Source of the DNA: Ancylobacter moscoviensis
Lineage (GTDB): Bacteria > Pseudomonadota > Alphaproteobacteria > Rhizobiales > Xanthobacteraceae
NCBI RefSeq assembly: GCF_007559435.1
Contig: NZ_VMBP01000002.1
Coordinates: 310,001-374,000, forward strand
Length of the DNA stretch: 64,000 bases
Direction: 5' to 3'
Below the pieces are notes generated by a model. It was not told where the DNA came from, made no database searches, and was given only the letters and a program-made list of their open reading frames with translations. This document shows, one piece after another, positions 8,929 through 20,337 of this stretch (positions are counted from its first letter, which is position 1; each line of letters starts with the position of its first letter). Both the position numbers and the translations under genes were made by a program.

Positions 8929-9507
8929 TCACTTCTTCAGGCCGAAGCCGAGGAAGAGCACCGCGACCCCGTTGAAGATCAGGTCGATGCCGAGCAGCAG
9001 CCCGAGCACCCACAGGCCGCTGACCGGCCAGCCGGCGATGATCTCGATGCCGAGCAGGATGGCGATGACGGCCGAAAAGGCGATCCAGCCCCAGCCCTCG
9101 GCCGGGCGCAGCTTGAAGGCGGCGATGAGGCGGAACACGCCGCCGACGATCAGCGAGACGCCGAGCAGCAGCGTCAGCATCTCGGCGGCGACCATCGGCA
9201 CCACGATGGCGACGATGCCGGCGGCGAGGAAGAGCAGGCCGTCGAGCAGCCAGAAGGCGAAGGCGCCCCAGGTTTTCACCTGGAAGGAGTGGATGATCTG
9301 GGCGCCACCGGAGATGGCCATCATCACGCCGATATAGAGCACCGAGACCACGGTGCTCAGCACCAGATTGCCCAGCGCGATGGCGCCGGCAATGATCATC
9401 AGCAGGCCGAGGGCGACGAACCAGCCCCATTTGGCGCGCAGCTCGGAGAGTTGTCCGGCAACGAGGCCGCCGGGGGTCGGCGTCGGGGAATCCGAAGAAA
9501 GAGACAT
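8929..9507 (-). CDS. HdeD/DUF308 family membrane protein
   Basis: 192 residues with six hydrophobic segments in three pairs, a short soluble N-terminus, and the typical WGWFVALGLLMIIAGAIAL first helix followed by LGVSLIVGGVFRLIAAFKLR. These features match HdeD-type DUF308 proteins, associated with acid resistance in enterobacteria but of unknown biochemical role. GAGGAT precedes the ATG (9507) by six bases. Ten bases separate it from the OpgC-like gene, so it probably heads that operon. Confidence 0.85.
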   Translation of the reverse strand: MSLSSDSPTPTPGGLVAGQLSELRAKWGWFVALGLLMIIAGAIALGNLVLSTVVSVLYIGVMMAISGGAQIIHSFQVKTWGAFAFWLLDGLLFLAAGIVAIVVPMVAAEMLTLLLGVSLIVGGVFRLIAAFKLRPAEGWGWIAFSAVIAILLGIEIIAGWPVSGLWVLGLLLGIDLIFNGVAVLFLGFGLKK

Positions 9508-9668
9508 GGTTCGATCCTCACCTTGCTCGCTACGCCGGCTGCACGGTAACGACTTCCAGCCCCCGCAGTCCCAGCGACTCGTCCTGTGACGAGCGGCACA
9601 TCGTATAAGGATGCGCCGTTCTCCTGTAGTCAGGGAATGTCGCGATTCAGGTTGGCCGGGGCCATTTT

Positions 9669-10292
9669 ATGACAGTTCCTTCCAATTCGCCGGGCGCCGA
9701 TCTGTTCGGGGAGCCGGTTCCGCTTCCTCCGCAGCGTTTCGAGGCGCGGCTTGCCGGCACCCTGATCGCCGACGGCGCGGGGTTCGAAACCCGCGCGGTG
9801 CCCTCTCTTTCCGTCACGCTCGAGGGCGTGCCGGGTGATCGTCATGCGGGCCACGCCCGGCCGGCGGATTCGCGTGTGCCGTGGTATCCGCGCGGCACGC
9901 CCATCCGCAATGCGCGCCAGCTGTCCATCGTCGCGCCGGACGAACTCGCCGAGATCGCCCGCCGTCTCGGCGTGCCGGAAGTACGTCCCGAATGGATCGG
10001 CGCCAATCTGGTGATCGAGGGCGTATCGCGACTGACGCGGCTGCCGCCGGGCACGCGCCTGCATTTTGCGGGTGGCGCGGCGCTGGCGGTGGAGGGCGAA
10101 AACGCACCCTGCCGCCATGCGGGCCGGGCGGTCGGCGACCATTTCCCCTCTCAGGAGGAACTGGACCTCGCCTTCGTGCGGGCGGCGAAGGGGCTGCGTG
10201 GCCTCGTCGCCTGGGTCGAGCGGGCCGGCGATCTGCTCGCCGGCACCGGGATCGATGTGCGCGTGCCCGAGCAGCGGCTCTGGACGCGCTAG
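9669..10292 (+). CDS. MOSC domain protein
   Basis: 207 residues, no signal peptide. The MOSC (molybdenum cofactor sulfurase C-terminal) fold spans most of the protein: VTLEGVPGDRHAGHARPAD, ARQLSIVAPDELAEIA, IGANLVIEGV, and the conserved cysteine near GENAPCRHAGRAV. MOSC proteins handle the molybdenum cofactor or carry a transferable sulfur; stand-alone bacterial members often act on N-hydroxylated substrates or have unknown roles. It is convergent with the L,D-transpeptidase gene with 10 bases between stops, and divergent from the HdeD-like gene. Confidence 0.87.
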   Translation: MTVPSNSPGADLFGEPVPLPPQRFEARLAGTLIADGAGFETRAVPSLSVTLEGVPGDRHAGHARPADSRVPWYPRGTPIRNARQLSIVAPDELAEIARRLGVPEVRPEWIGANLVIEGVSRLTRLPPGTRLHFAGGAALAVEGENAPCRHAGRAVGDHFPSQEELDLAFVRAAKGLRGLVAWVERAGDLLAGTGIDVRVPEQRLWTR

Positions 10293-10302
10293 GCCGGGCC
10301 GC

Positions 10303-11448
10303 TCAGCGGACGGCGACGCCGGTATCGGCGACCGGCATGGCGGCGGTGGCGTTCGGCACCGAGCCGGTGGTCGCCGGCGCGGCCGAGGCCGCGGTCGGCG
10401 TATTGCCGGGCAGCACCACGACCTTCGTGCCGACCTTCACCTTGTCGTAGAGACCCTCGACGTCTTCGTTCAGCATGCGGATGCAGCCCGAGGACATGAA
10501 CTGGCCGATGGTCGAAGGCTGGTTGGTGCCGTGGATGCGGTAGATCGTGCCGCCGAGGTAGAGCGCGCGCGCGCCCATCGGGTTGCCGGGGCCGCCGGCC
10601 ATGAAGCGCGGCAGGTAGGGCTGACGCTCGATCATCTCCGCCGGCGGACGCCAGTCGGGCCATTCCGCCTTGCGGCTGATCTTCTCCGAGCCCGCCCAGG
10701 TGAAGCCCTCGCGGCCCACGCCGATGCCGTAGCGCTCGGCCTTGCCGCCGGGCAGCACGTAATAGAGGTAGGTGTTGGGCGTATCGATGATGAGGGTGCC
10801 GGGAGCTTCCTTCGTCACGTAGTCGACGACCTGATGCTTCAGGTGCTCGGGAAGTTCCTTGCGCGGGCCGGTTTCCGGCTGGTCTTCCGGCGGCAGCATG
10901 GCGACGCTGGAACCGTTGGCACCGTAGTTGTTTCCGAGGTTCTGCGGCGGCGCGGAAGCGGCGGGCTGGCCCTGCGCCGGCTGGCCGTGGGTCTGCGCGG
11001 CGGCGCTGTCGCCGTAGGGCGAGGCCATGCCCGCGGGCGGCTGGCCGGAATAGGCACCCGGCGGATAGCCGGCCGGCTGCTGGTTCGGGTCGCTATAGGG
11101 CGCGTTGGCGATCGGCGCCACGCCCGGGGGAATGTTGCCGTTCGCGGCCGTACCGGGCACGCCCGCTGGCTGCTGCTGGGCGTAGGGATCGCGCACGCCG
11201 GGAGGCGTCGAGCCATAGGTGTTCGCCTGCGGCGCGGCCTGGGTCTGGGACGAGCCGTACGGGTCGTAGGCGGCGGGGACCTCGACGTCCTCGACCGCGC
11301 GGCTGCCCGTGGAGGCCTCATAGGCGGACTGATCCGGCGCCGCCGCATTCTGTCCTTCGGAGGGATAGTACTGCGCGCTGGCGGTGCCGATGGAGGCGAG
11401 GACCGAGAAGGCGACAGCGGGAGCGAAACCGAGGCGAACGACCATCAT
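10303..11448 (-). CDS. L,D-transpeptidase with Pro/Gln/Ala-rich N-terminal region
   Basis: 381 residues; signal peptide to about residue 26 (TASAQ). Residues 30-185 are low complexity, rich in Pro, Gln, Ala, Gly and Tyr, likely a flexible linker across the periplasm. The YkuD domain fills about 200-345, with the HGTNQP segment and catalytic Cys322 in SSGCIRM. Such enzymes form 3-3 cross-links in peptidoglycan or attach proteins to it. ATG 11448 is preferred, with AAGG four bases before it; a TTG at 11451 and an ATG at 11445 are alternatives. Monocistronic. Confidence 0.88.
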   Translation of the reverse strand: MMVVRLGFAPAVAFSVLASIGTASAQYYPSEGQNAAAPDQSAYEASTGSRAVEDVEVPAAYDPYGSSQTQAAPQANTYGSTPPGVRDPYAQQQPAGVPGTAANGNIPPGVAPIANAPYSDPNQQPAGYPPGAYSGQPPAGMASPYGDSAAAQTHGQPAQGQPAASAPPQNLGNNYGANGSSVAMLPPEDQPETGPRKELPEHLKHQVVDYVTKEAPGTLIIDTPNTYLYYVLPGGKAERYGIGVGREGFTWAGSEKISRKAEWPDWRPPAEMIERQPYLPRFMAGGPGNPMGARALYLGGTIYRIHGTNQPSTIGQFMSSGCIRMLNEDVEGLYDKVKVGTKVVVLPGNTPTAASAAPATTGSVPNATAAMPVADTGVAVR

Positions 11449-11633
11449 CAAGCCTTAAGGGAATCTGCCGGGACCGAAATGTCCCTCAATGTGTCGTCAC
11501 GGAATGACGCAGGATCAAGGCAGGTTCAAGACCAGACTGGGACGGGAACGGGCTCCGTGAGCCCTGACATGCGTGCGGTGCATGGCCGATGCATTCATGT
11601 CACACATGCTTTAACGGAAACCTGCGCCCGCTG

Positions 11634-12169
11634 TCAGGTTTCGGCCGATCCGCGCTCGCGGTGCCAGCCGACGACGGCGTCGGGGAAGCAGTCGGTGGAG
11701 GCGAAGTAGGGCTTGATGTCGATCAGCGGCGTGCCGTCGAGGCAGTCGAGCCCGATGACCGAGAGTTTTCCTTCCGATATGCCCAGCAGCCTCACCGCGC
11801 TCAGCGCGATCGGGTTCGGCCGGGCCGGGCTGCGCAGGGCGAAGGTGCCGCGCCCCTGGCCGTACTGCCTCGGCACCTGCACCACGAGGTCGCGCGGCGC
11901 CTTGTCCATGAATAGAGCAGCCAGAGATGCGTGGTACCGTCCAGGCCCATGAGCGCGGGCTGGAAGGTGGGCGCGACCTCGACCGTGCACACCGCTTCCG
12001 ACTCGCGGGCGTTCTTCGGGCACTTGGCGCGGCTCTTCCAGGGCGTGCGGATGCGTCCGATGAAATGGAGGCCGGCGTCTGGCACGGCCGGCAGTTCCAC
12101 CGCGACCTCGCCCGGCCGGATGCCGAAGCCGGTCGTTCCGTCCACGCTGTCGCGGTCATGCGTCGTCAT
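11634..12169 (-). pseudogene. trmO: trmO-like tRNA m6t6A37 methyltransferase, frameshifted
   Basis: Two overlapping frames together spell a complete TrmO/TsaA (UPF0066) protein that methylates t6A37 of tRNA-Thr. The first frame, from ATG 12169 (AAAGG upstream), gives LHFIGRIRTPWKSRAKCPKNA and ends its family match at THLWLLYS. The second, from about 11914, resumes with MDKAPRDLVVQVPRQYGQG, RSPARPNPIALSAV and DCLDGTPLIDIKPYF. The junction lies at about 11910-11915; one missing base would restore the frame (LLY-x-MDKAP). Codon use on both sides is normal, so the damage is recent or a sequencing error. Confidence 0.82.
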
Positions 12170-12219
12170 GGGCGGCCTTTCCGGTCCGTCGTCGTCGGGG
12201 CGCATCCGTCCGGACCCTC

Positions 12220-12257
12220 TTGCATCATCGTGAGATAAGACATAAAGATATCTTTAT
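12220..12257 (+). promoter_or_regulatory. Promoter and palindromic operator of the methionine-cycle regulator
   Basis: A perfect 16-base palindrome ATAAAGATATCTTTAT covers 12242-12257, with a third half-site (ATCTTT) directly after. It overlaps a possible -10 (TAAAGA, 12243-12248) spaced 17 bases from TTGCAT (12220-12225). An AT-rich perfect palindrome in such a GC-rich region, 20 bases before an ArsR-type gene, is most simply its autoregulatory operator, giving S-adenosylhomocysteine-responsive control of metF and possibly metH. Confidence 0.72.
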
Positions 12258-12277
12258 ATCTTTTTTCGGGAGGTCAC

Positions 12278-13276
12278 GTGTCCGGTTCCCCGCTGGGATT
12301 CGCGCTTTTGCTCGACGGCCTCAAGGCGGCCGGCGAGGACACGCGCCTGCGTCTTCTGGCGCTGATCGGCGAGGGCGAGCTGACCGTTTCCGAGCTTACC
12401 GAGATTCTGGGCCAGTCGCAGCCGCGAATCTCGCGCCACCTCAAGCTGCTGGCCGAGGCCGGGCTGGTGGAGCGTTTCCGCGAGGCGAGCTGGGTGTTCT
12501 ATCGCCGCGCCGTCGACATGCCCGGCGCGGCGCTGACCGACGCGCTGCTGGAGCTGATGGCGCCGGACGACGCCATCCTCCTGCGCGACCGCGAGCGGCT
12601 GGACGCGGTGCGCGCCGCCCGCGCGGCGCAGGCGCAGGACTATTTCCGCGCTCACGCCCATGAATGGGACGCCATTCGCCGCCTGCACGCGCCGGAGGCG
12701 CAGGTCGAGGCGGCGATAAAGGCCGCGCTTTCCGGTCAGCGCATCGGCAGCCTGCTCGATCTCGGCACCGGCACGGGCCGCATTCTCGAGCTCTTCGCCG
12801 ACGAGATGGAGCGGGGCGTCGGTATCGACCTCTCCGCCGACATGCTCGCCGTCGCCCGCGCCAATCTGGAGCGGGCCGGCGTGCGCAACGCGACCGTCCG
12901 GCAGGGCGACATCTACAATCTTGCCTTGCCGCGCGACGCTTTCGACGTGGTGATCATCCATCAGGTGCTGCACTTCCTCGAAGACGCCCCGCGCGCGATC
13001 AAGGAGGCGGCCCGGGTGCTGCGGCCGGGCGGGCGCCTGCTCGTCGTCGACTTCGACCCGCACGATCTCGAATTCCTGCGCGAGCAGCACGCCCATCGCC
13101 GTCTCGGCTTCGCGCCGGAGATCATGGAGAGCTGGCTCACCCAGGCTGGTCTTTCCCTCCAGTCCCACCGCCTGCTCGCCCCCCAGGGCGACGGCAAGCT
13201 CACCGTTTCGCTCTGGCTCGCCCGCGACCCGCGCGTCGTGCTGGCAGAAGCCGAACAGACCCAGGAGGTCGCCTGA
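12278..13276 (+). CDS. ArsR-family regulator fused to a SAM methyltransferase domain (SahR-like)
   Basis: 332 residues from a GTG with GGGAGG five bases upstream. Residues 10-95 are a winged-helix ArsR domain (TRLRLLALIGEGELTVSELTE; recognition helix SQPRISRHLKLLAEAGLV). Residues 140-270 are a class I methyltransferase fold with motif I LLDLGTGTGRILE and VGIDLSADML. No ArsR metal site (CxC) is visible, so the sensed ligand is probably SAM or SAH through the methyltransferase domain. This architecture upstream of metF matches SahR-type regulators of the methionine cycle. Its stop overlaps the metF start by one base (TGATG). Confidence 0.86.
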   Translation: MSGSPLGFALLLDGLKAAGEDTRLRLLALIGEGELTVSELTEILGQSQPRISRHLKLLAEAGLVERFREASWVFYRRAVDMPGAALTDALLELMAPDDAILLRDRERLDAVRAARAAQAQDYFRAHAHEWDAIRRLHAPEAQVEAAIKAALSGQRIGSLLDLGTGTGRILELFADEMERGVGIDLSADMLAVARANLERAGVRNATVRQGDIYNLALPRDAFDVVIIHQVLHFLEDAPRAIKEAARVLRPGGRLLVVDFDPHDLEFLREQHAHRRLGFAPEIMESWLTQAGLSLQSHRLLAPQGDGKLTVSLWLARDPRVVLAEAEQTQEVA

Positions 13277-14205
13277 TGTCGTCGGATGTCGAGCGCCGCA
13301 GCCGCCGTTCCGGCGGGCGGCCCATTTCGGTGTCGTTCGAGTTCTTTCCGCCGAAGACGCCGGAAATGGAGGCGACGCTCTGGAACTCCATCACCCGGCT
13401 CGCGCCGCTGGCGCCGAAATTCGTCTCGGTGACCTATGGCGCCGGCGGCTCGACGCGCGAGCGCACCCACACCACGGTCGAGCGCATCGTCAAGGAGACC
13501 CGGCTCGCGCCGGCGGCGCATCTCACCTGCGTCTCCGCCACGAAGGCGGAGGTGGACGAGGTGGTGCGCGGCTATTGGGATGCCGGCGTGCGCCATATCG
13601 TGGCGCTGCGCGGCGATCCGCCGGGTGGGGTCGGGCAGGCCTATGAGCCGCACCCGGAGGGCTATCGGACGACGGCCGATCTCGTCGACGGCATCCGCCG
13701 CATCGCCAATTTCGAGGTGTCGGTCTCGGCCTATCCCGAGAAGCACCCGGAGAGCCCGTCCTTCGACACCGATCTCGATATCCTCGCCGCCAAGGTCGAG
13801 GCGGGGGCGACGCGCGCCATCACCCAGTGCTTCTTCGACAACGACCTCTATTTCGCCTATCTCGACAAGGTACGGGCGCGCGGCATCGACGTGCCGGTGG
13901 TGCCCGGCATTCTGCCGGTGTCGAACTTCAAGCAGGCGAGGAACTTCGCGGAGAAGACGGGGACCTACGTTCCCTCGTGGCTGACTTCGCGCTTCGAGGG
14001 ACTCGACAACGACCCCGAGACCCGCAAGCTGATCGCCGCCGCGGTGGCCGCCGAGCAGGTCTTCGACCTCGTTGATCGCGGCGTCACCGAGTTCCATTTC
14101 TATACGCTCAACCGCGCCGACCTCGTCTACGCCGTGTGCCACCTGCTGGGCATCCGCCCGCCGCAGGAGAGTGCTGGGCAGAGCAACGGTCAGGCGGCGG
14201 CGTGA
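13276..14205 (+). CDS. metF: 5,10-methylenetetrahydrofolate reductase
   Basis: 309 residues, the usual bacterial MetF length. It reduces methylene-THF to methyl-THF with FADH2, supplying the methyl group for MetH. Visible features: SFEFFPPKTPEM with the catalytic Glu, SVTYGAGGSTR, ALRGDPP, the QCFFDN segment (ITQCFFDNDLYFAY) and PVVPGILPVSNF. The start overlaps the regulator's stop (TGATG). The last 15 residues (ESAGQSNGQAAA) are a variable tail. MetH is encoded 446 bases further on, separated by a repeat-bordered DUF559 remnant. Confidence 0.96.
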   Translation: MSSDVERRSRRSGGRPISVSFEFFPPKTPEMEATLWNSITRLAPLAPKFVSVTYGAGGSTRERTHTTVERIVKETRLAPAAHLTCVSATKAEVDEVVRGYWDAGVRHIVALRGDPPGGVGQAYEPHPEGYRTTADLVDGIRRIANFEVSVSAYPEKHPESPSFDTDLDILAAKVEAGATRAITQCFFDNDLYFAYLDKVRARGIDVPVVPGILPVSNFKQARNFAEKTGTYVPSWLTSRFEGLDNDPETRKLIAAAVAAEQVFDLVDRGVTEFHFYTLNRADLVYAVCHLLGIRPPQESAGQSNGQAAA

Positions 14206-14222
14206 GGAGAGCGGCGTCTTAA

Positions 14223-14268
14223 CCTCTCCCCGTCGGGGAGAGGTCGGCCCGCAGGGCCGGGTGAGGGG
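14223..14268 (+). repeat. Left inverted repeat of DUF559 cassette
   Basis: CCTCTCCCC (14223-14231) and GGGGAGAGG (14235-14243) form a perfect 9-base stem, followed by a second hairpin CGGCCC/GGGCCG (14245-14259) and by GGGTGAGGGG (14259-14268). This last block is the exact reverse complement of 14601-14610 on the other side of the DUF559 frame. Confidence 0.75.
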
Positions 14269-14270
14269 TT

Positions 14271-14641
14271 TTGAACGACCGGATTCAGAGAGCCAGACGT
14301 CTGCGACGTGATCAGACCGAGGTCGAAAAGCTCCTCTGGTCGCGTCTTCGCAACCGGCAGCTCGATGGTTGGAAGTTCCGGCGGCAGGTGCCGGTCGATC
14401 GCTTCACGGTCGACTTCCCTGCTCCGACGCCAAGCTGGTGATCGAACCCGACGGCGGCCAGCATGCCGCCGAGACCGACGCCGAACGGACCCGGGTGATC
14501 GAAGCCAGTGGCTATTTCGTCATCCGGTTCTGGAATAACGAAGTGAACGACAATATCGAGGGCGTTCTGTCGCGGATCCTGGAAATCCTGTCCGCGGAGG
14601 CCCCTCACCCCAACCCTCTCCCCGCCGGGAAGAGGGAGTAG
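14271..14641 (+). pseudogene. DUF559 (Vsr/PDDEXK-like) endonuclease, frameshifted
   Basis: From TTG 14271 one frame gives RARRLRRDQTEVEKLLWSRL, NRQLDGWKFRRQVPVDRF and TVDFP, the first half of a DUF559 protein. A different frame continues SDAKLVIEPDGGQHAAETDA, TRVIEASGYFVIRFWNNEV and [15 protein letters not shown]. The switch is at about 14415-14425 and needs one added base (VDF-L-C-SDAKL). The family has a Vsr-like nuclease fold with the Asp and Glu/Asp of VDF...IEPDGGQH as presumed metal ligands; biological role unclear. The C-terminus ([13 protein letters not shown]) is translated from the right-hand repeat, as usual for such cassettes. It interrupts the metF-metH block. Confidence 0.8.
14601..14635 (+). 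repeat. Right inverted repeat of DUF559 cassette
   Basis: CCCCTCACCC (14601-14610) is the exact inverse of 14259-14268. It is followed by the stem CCTCTCCCC (14615-14623) / GGGAAGAGG (14627-14635), which differs from the left stem by one base. Left and right blocks thus mirror each other around the DUF559 frame. Confidence 0.75.
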
Positions 14642-14651
14642 GAGCCGCTTC

Positions 14652-18386
<3,735 letters not shown>

Positions 18387-18391
18387 CGGCG

Positions 18392-19201
18392 ATGGGCGGG
18401 GTGGAAGGTCGTGCGAGGCGGGTCCTGAAATGGGGGCTCGCCGTCCTGCTGGTCTGGGCGGCGCTCGCCTATGTGATGCTGCCGCGCCTGTGGACGCATC
18501 ACGAGCGCCAGCCCGGCATCCGGCACATGCCGATGGTCACGCAGACCAGGCAGGGCATCCCGGGCGATCCCATCGATGTCGGCCTGGTCGGCACGCGGGA
18601 GGATGTCATCCGCGCCATGGTCGCCGCGGGCTGGATGCCGGCCGATCCGGTGACGCTGAAGTCCAGCATCGCCATCATCGGTTCGGTGCTGCTGAACCGT
18701 CCCGATCCGCAGGCGCCGGTGAGCCCGCTCTACTATGACGGGCGCGTCGAGGACCTCGCCTTCGAGAAGGAGCTTGGGCGCAGCGCCGACCGGCGCGACC
18801 ACGTGCGCTTCTGGAAGGTGCTCGACAGGGGCGAGGAGGGCGCGCCGGTCTGGCTCGGCTCGGCGACCTACGACCGGGGCGTCGGCCTCAGCCATTACAC
18901 CGGCGCCGTCACCCACCATATCGGCCCCGATGTCGATGCGGTGCGCGACCTGCTGATCGACGATCTCAAGGCGGTCGGGATGGTGCAGACGGTCTATCAG
19001 GTGACGGGCCTCGGCCCGACCCTGTTCGGCCGCAACGGCGGCGGCGATCCCTACTACACGGACGGCGAGATCTGGTTCGCCCGGCTGATGCCGGACGGGC
19101 GGAGGAACCCCGATCCGCCGGTCGTCCTCGCCCCGCCGGCGGCGGTCGGCTTCAAGGACGCGCTCTGGGGCCAGATCGCCGGTCTCGTCGGCCCGCAATG
19201 A
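18392..19201 (+). CDS. LssY C-terminal domain protein, membrane anchored
   Basis: 269 residues beginning five bases after the metH stop. One N-terminal membrane segment (KWGLAVLLVWAALAYVML) is followed by a periplasmic domain matching the LssY C-terminal family: VGLVGTREDVIRAMVAAGW, ADPVTLKSSIAII, SPLYYDGRVEDLAFEKELG and SRADRRDHVRFW-type segments. The function of this domain is unknown; it occurs alone or fused to PAP2/DedA domains. The weak ribosome site suggests coupling to metH. No link to methionine metabolism is apparent beyond position. Confidence 0.8.
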   Translation: MGGVEGRARRVLKWGLAVLLVWAALAYVMLPRLWTHHERQPGIRHMPMVTQTRQGIPGDPIDVGLVGTREDVIRAMVAAGWMPADPVTLKSSIAIIGSVLLNRPDPQAPVSPLYYDGRVEDLAFEKELGRSADRRDHVRFWKVLDRGEEGAPVWLGSATYDRGVGLSHYTGAVTHHIGPDVDAVRDLLIDDLKAVGMVQTVYQVTGLGPTLFGRNGGGDPYYTDGEIWFARLMPDGRRNPDPPVVLAPPAAVGFKDALWGQIAGLVGPQ

Positions 19202-19203
19202 AA

Positions 19204-19230
19204 AGGGCCGGCGCGTGAGCGGCCGGCCCT
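19204..19230 (-). terminator. Terminator of the ssuA-like gene
   Basis: Arms AGGGCCGG (19204-19211) and CCGGCCCT (19223-19230). Read on the minus strand the stem runs directly into TTTT, 24 bases past the stop of the sulfonate-binding protein gene. On the plus strand it lies just after the LssY-C gene and may serve both. Confidence 0.72.
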
Positions 19231-19253
19231 CCTCGTCCCGTCGCGGTGCCGCG

Positions 19254-20258
19254 TCAGCCGGCCGGCTGCCAGATGCTGACCGCGCCGGTGTCGACGGCCT
19301 TGGGCAGCAGCCCTTCCCTTAGGAAGGCGTCGGCGATCTTCTGCTGCTCGGCGAGGCCGTCCTTGGTGACGGCGCCGACCTTGTAGCTGCGCCGGCCGTT
19401 CGCCACCTCGACCGCCGCGGCGTCGATGTTCCACAGGCTGGCGAGCTGGGCGGCGGCTTCCTTCGGGTTCGCCTTCACCCAGTCGCCCTTGGCCTTGAGC
19501 TGGTCGAACAGCACGGCGACGACCTTGTCCCCGTTCCGGGTGAAATCCTCGGAGCCGAGATAGTAGCGCTTGTAGCTGGCCAGCCCGTTCGAGCCATCCG
19601 CGAGGATGCGGGCCTTGGATTGGGCCTGCGTGGTGGCGAGGAAGGGGTCCCAGGCCACCCAAGCGTCGACATTGCCGCCGACGAAGGCGGCGCGCCCGTC
19701 CGCCGGGGTCAGATAGGCGGGGTCGATGTCCTTGAAGGCGAGGCCCGCCTTGGCCAACGCGGCCAGCAGCAGGTAGTGGCTGCCGGCGCCCTTGGTGACG
19801 GCGACCTTCTTGCCCTTCAGATCGGCGACGCTGGCGATCTTGGAGCCTTCCGGCACGAGAATGGCCTGGGCGGAGGGCGAGGGCGCTTCCTCGGCGAAGA
19901 ACACCGGCTTGGCGCCGGCCGCCTGGGCGAAGACGGGCACCGTGTCGGCGACGTCGGCGCTGAGGTCGATCTTGCCGAGGTTCAGCGCCTCCAGCAGCGG
20001 CAGGCCGCTGGTGAATTCGTGCCAGGTCACCGTCACGCCGAGCGGCTCCAGCGCCTTCTCCAGCTCGCCATTCGCCTTCAGCAGGGCGACGAGGGTGGAG
20101 GAGCGCTGATAGCCGATGCGCACCGTGTCGGGCGCCGTGTCAGATACCTGGGCGGCCGCCCGCCGGAGATGGGTCAGAAGGCCGGCGCTCGCGGCGGCGC
20201 CGGCGGCGAGGCCGAGCAGCGCGCGGCGGGAGAGAGAACGCGGAAAGGGGTTCGTCAT
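19254..20258 (-). CDS. ssuA: Aliphatic sulfonate-type ABC transporter substrate-binding protein
   Basis: 334 residues from ATG 20258, with GGAG six bases upstream. The N-terminus NPFPRSLSRRALLGLAAG is a Tat-like signal peptide. The mature part is an NMT1/SsuA-type binding protein: VRIGYQRSSTLVALLKANGE, VTVTWHEFTSGLPLLEALN, KIDLSADVADTVPVFAQAA, SVADLKGKKVAVTKGAGSHY and DAWVAWDPFLA. Related proteins bind alkanesulfonates, taurine or nitrate; the SsuA branch fits best. No ssuB/C or monooxygenase genes are adjacent; the only same-strand neighbour is the amidase 79 bases upstream. An orphan binding protein or a transporter encoded elsewhere is implied. Confidence 0.83.
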   Translation of the reverse strand: MTNPFPRSLSRRALLGLAAGAAASAGLLTHLRRAAAQVSDTAPDTVRIGYQRSSTLVALLKANGELEKALEPLGVTVTWHEFTSGLPLLEALNLGKIDLSADVADTVPVFAQAAGAKPVFFAEEAPSPSAQAILVPEGSKIASVADLKGKKVAVTKGAGSHYLLLAALAKAGLAFKDIDPAYLTPADGRAAFVGGNVDAWVAWDPFLATTQAQSKARILADGSNGLASYKRYYLGSEDFTRNGDKVVAVLFDQLKAKGDWVKANPKEAAAQLASLWNIDAAAVEVANGRRSYKVGAVTKDGLAEQQKIADAFLREGLLPKAVDTGAVSIWQPAG

Positions 20259-20272
20259 CAGTATCTCCACTT

Positions 20273-20293
20273 AATATACGTTTTTTATATACT
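20273..20293 (-). promoter_or_regulatory. AT-rich promoter segment upstream of ssuA-like gene
   Basis: On the minus strand AGTATAT and GTATATT flank an A-rich core, 15-36 bases before the start codon. In DNA this GC-rich such a stretch is likely a -10 region with an imperfect inverted repeat, consistent with independent sulfur-responsive control. No -35 box or known regulator site was assigned. Confidence 0.35.
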
Positions 20294-20337
20294 GAATGCG
20301 AACTTCTCTCCACCTCCAAATTTCCGTGTCCCCTCTC

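Noticed and set aside
14206..14651. Cobalamin riboswitch before metH
   Set aside because: The region is a DUF559 remnant with flanking palindromes; no B12-box or riboswitch-like core seen.
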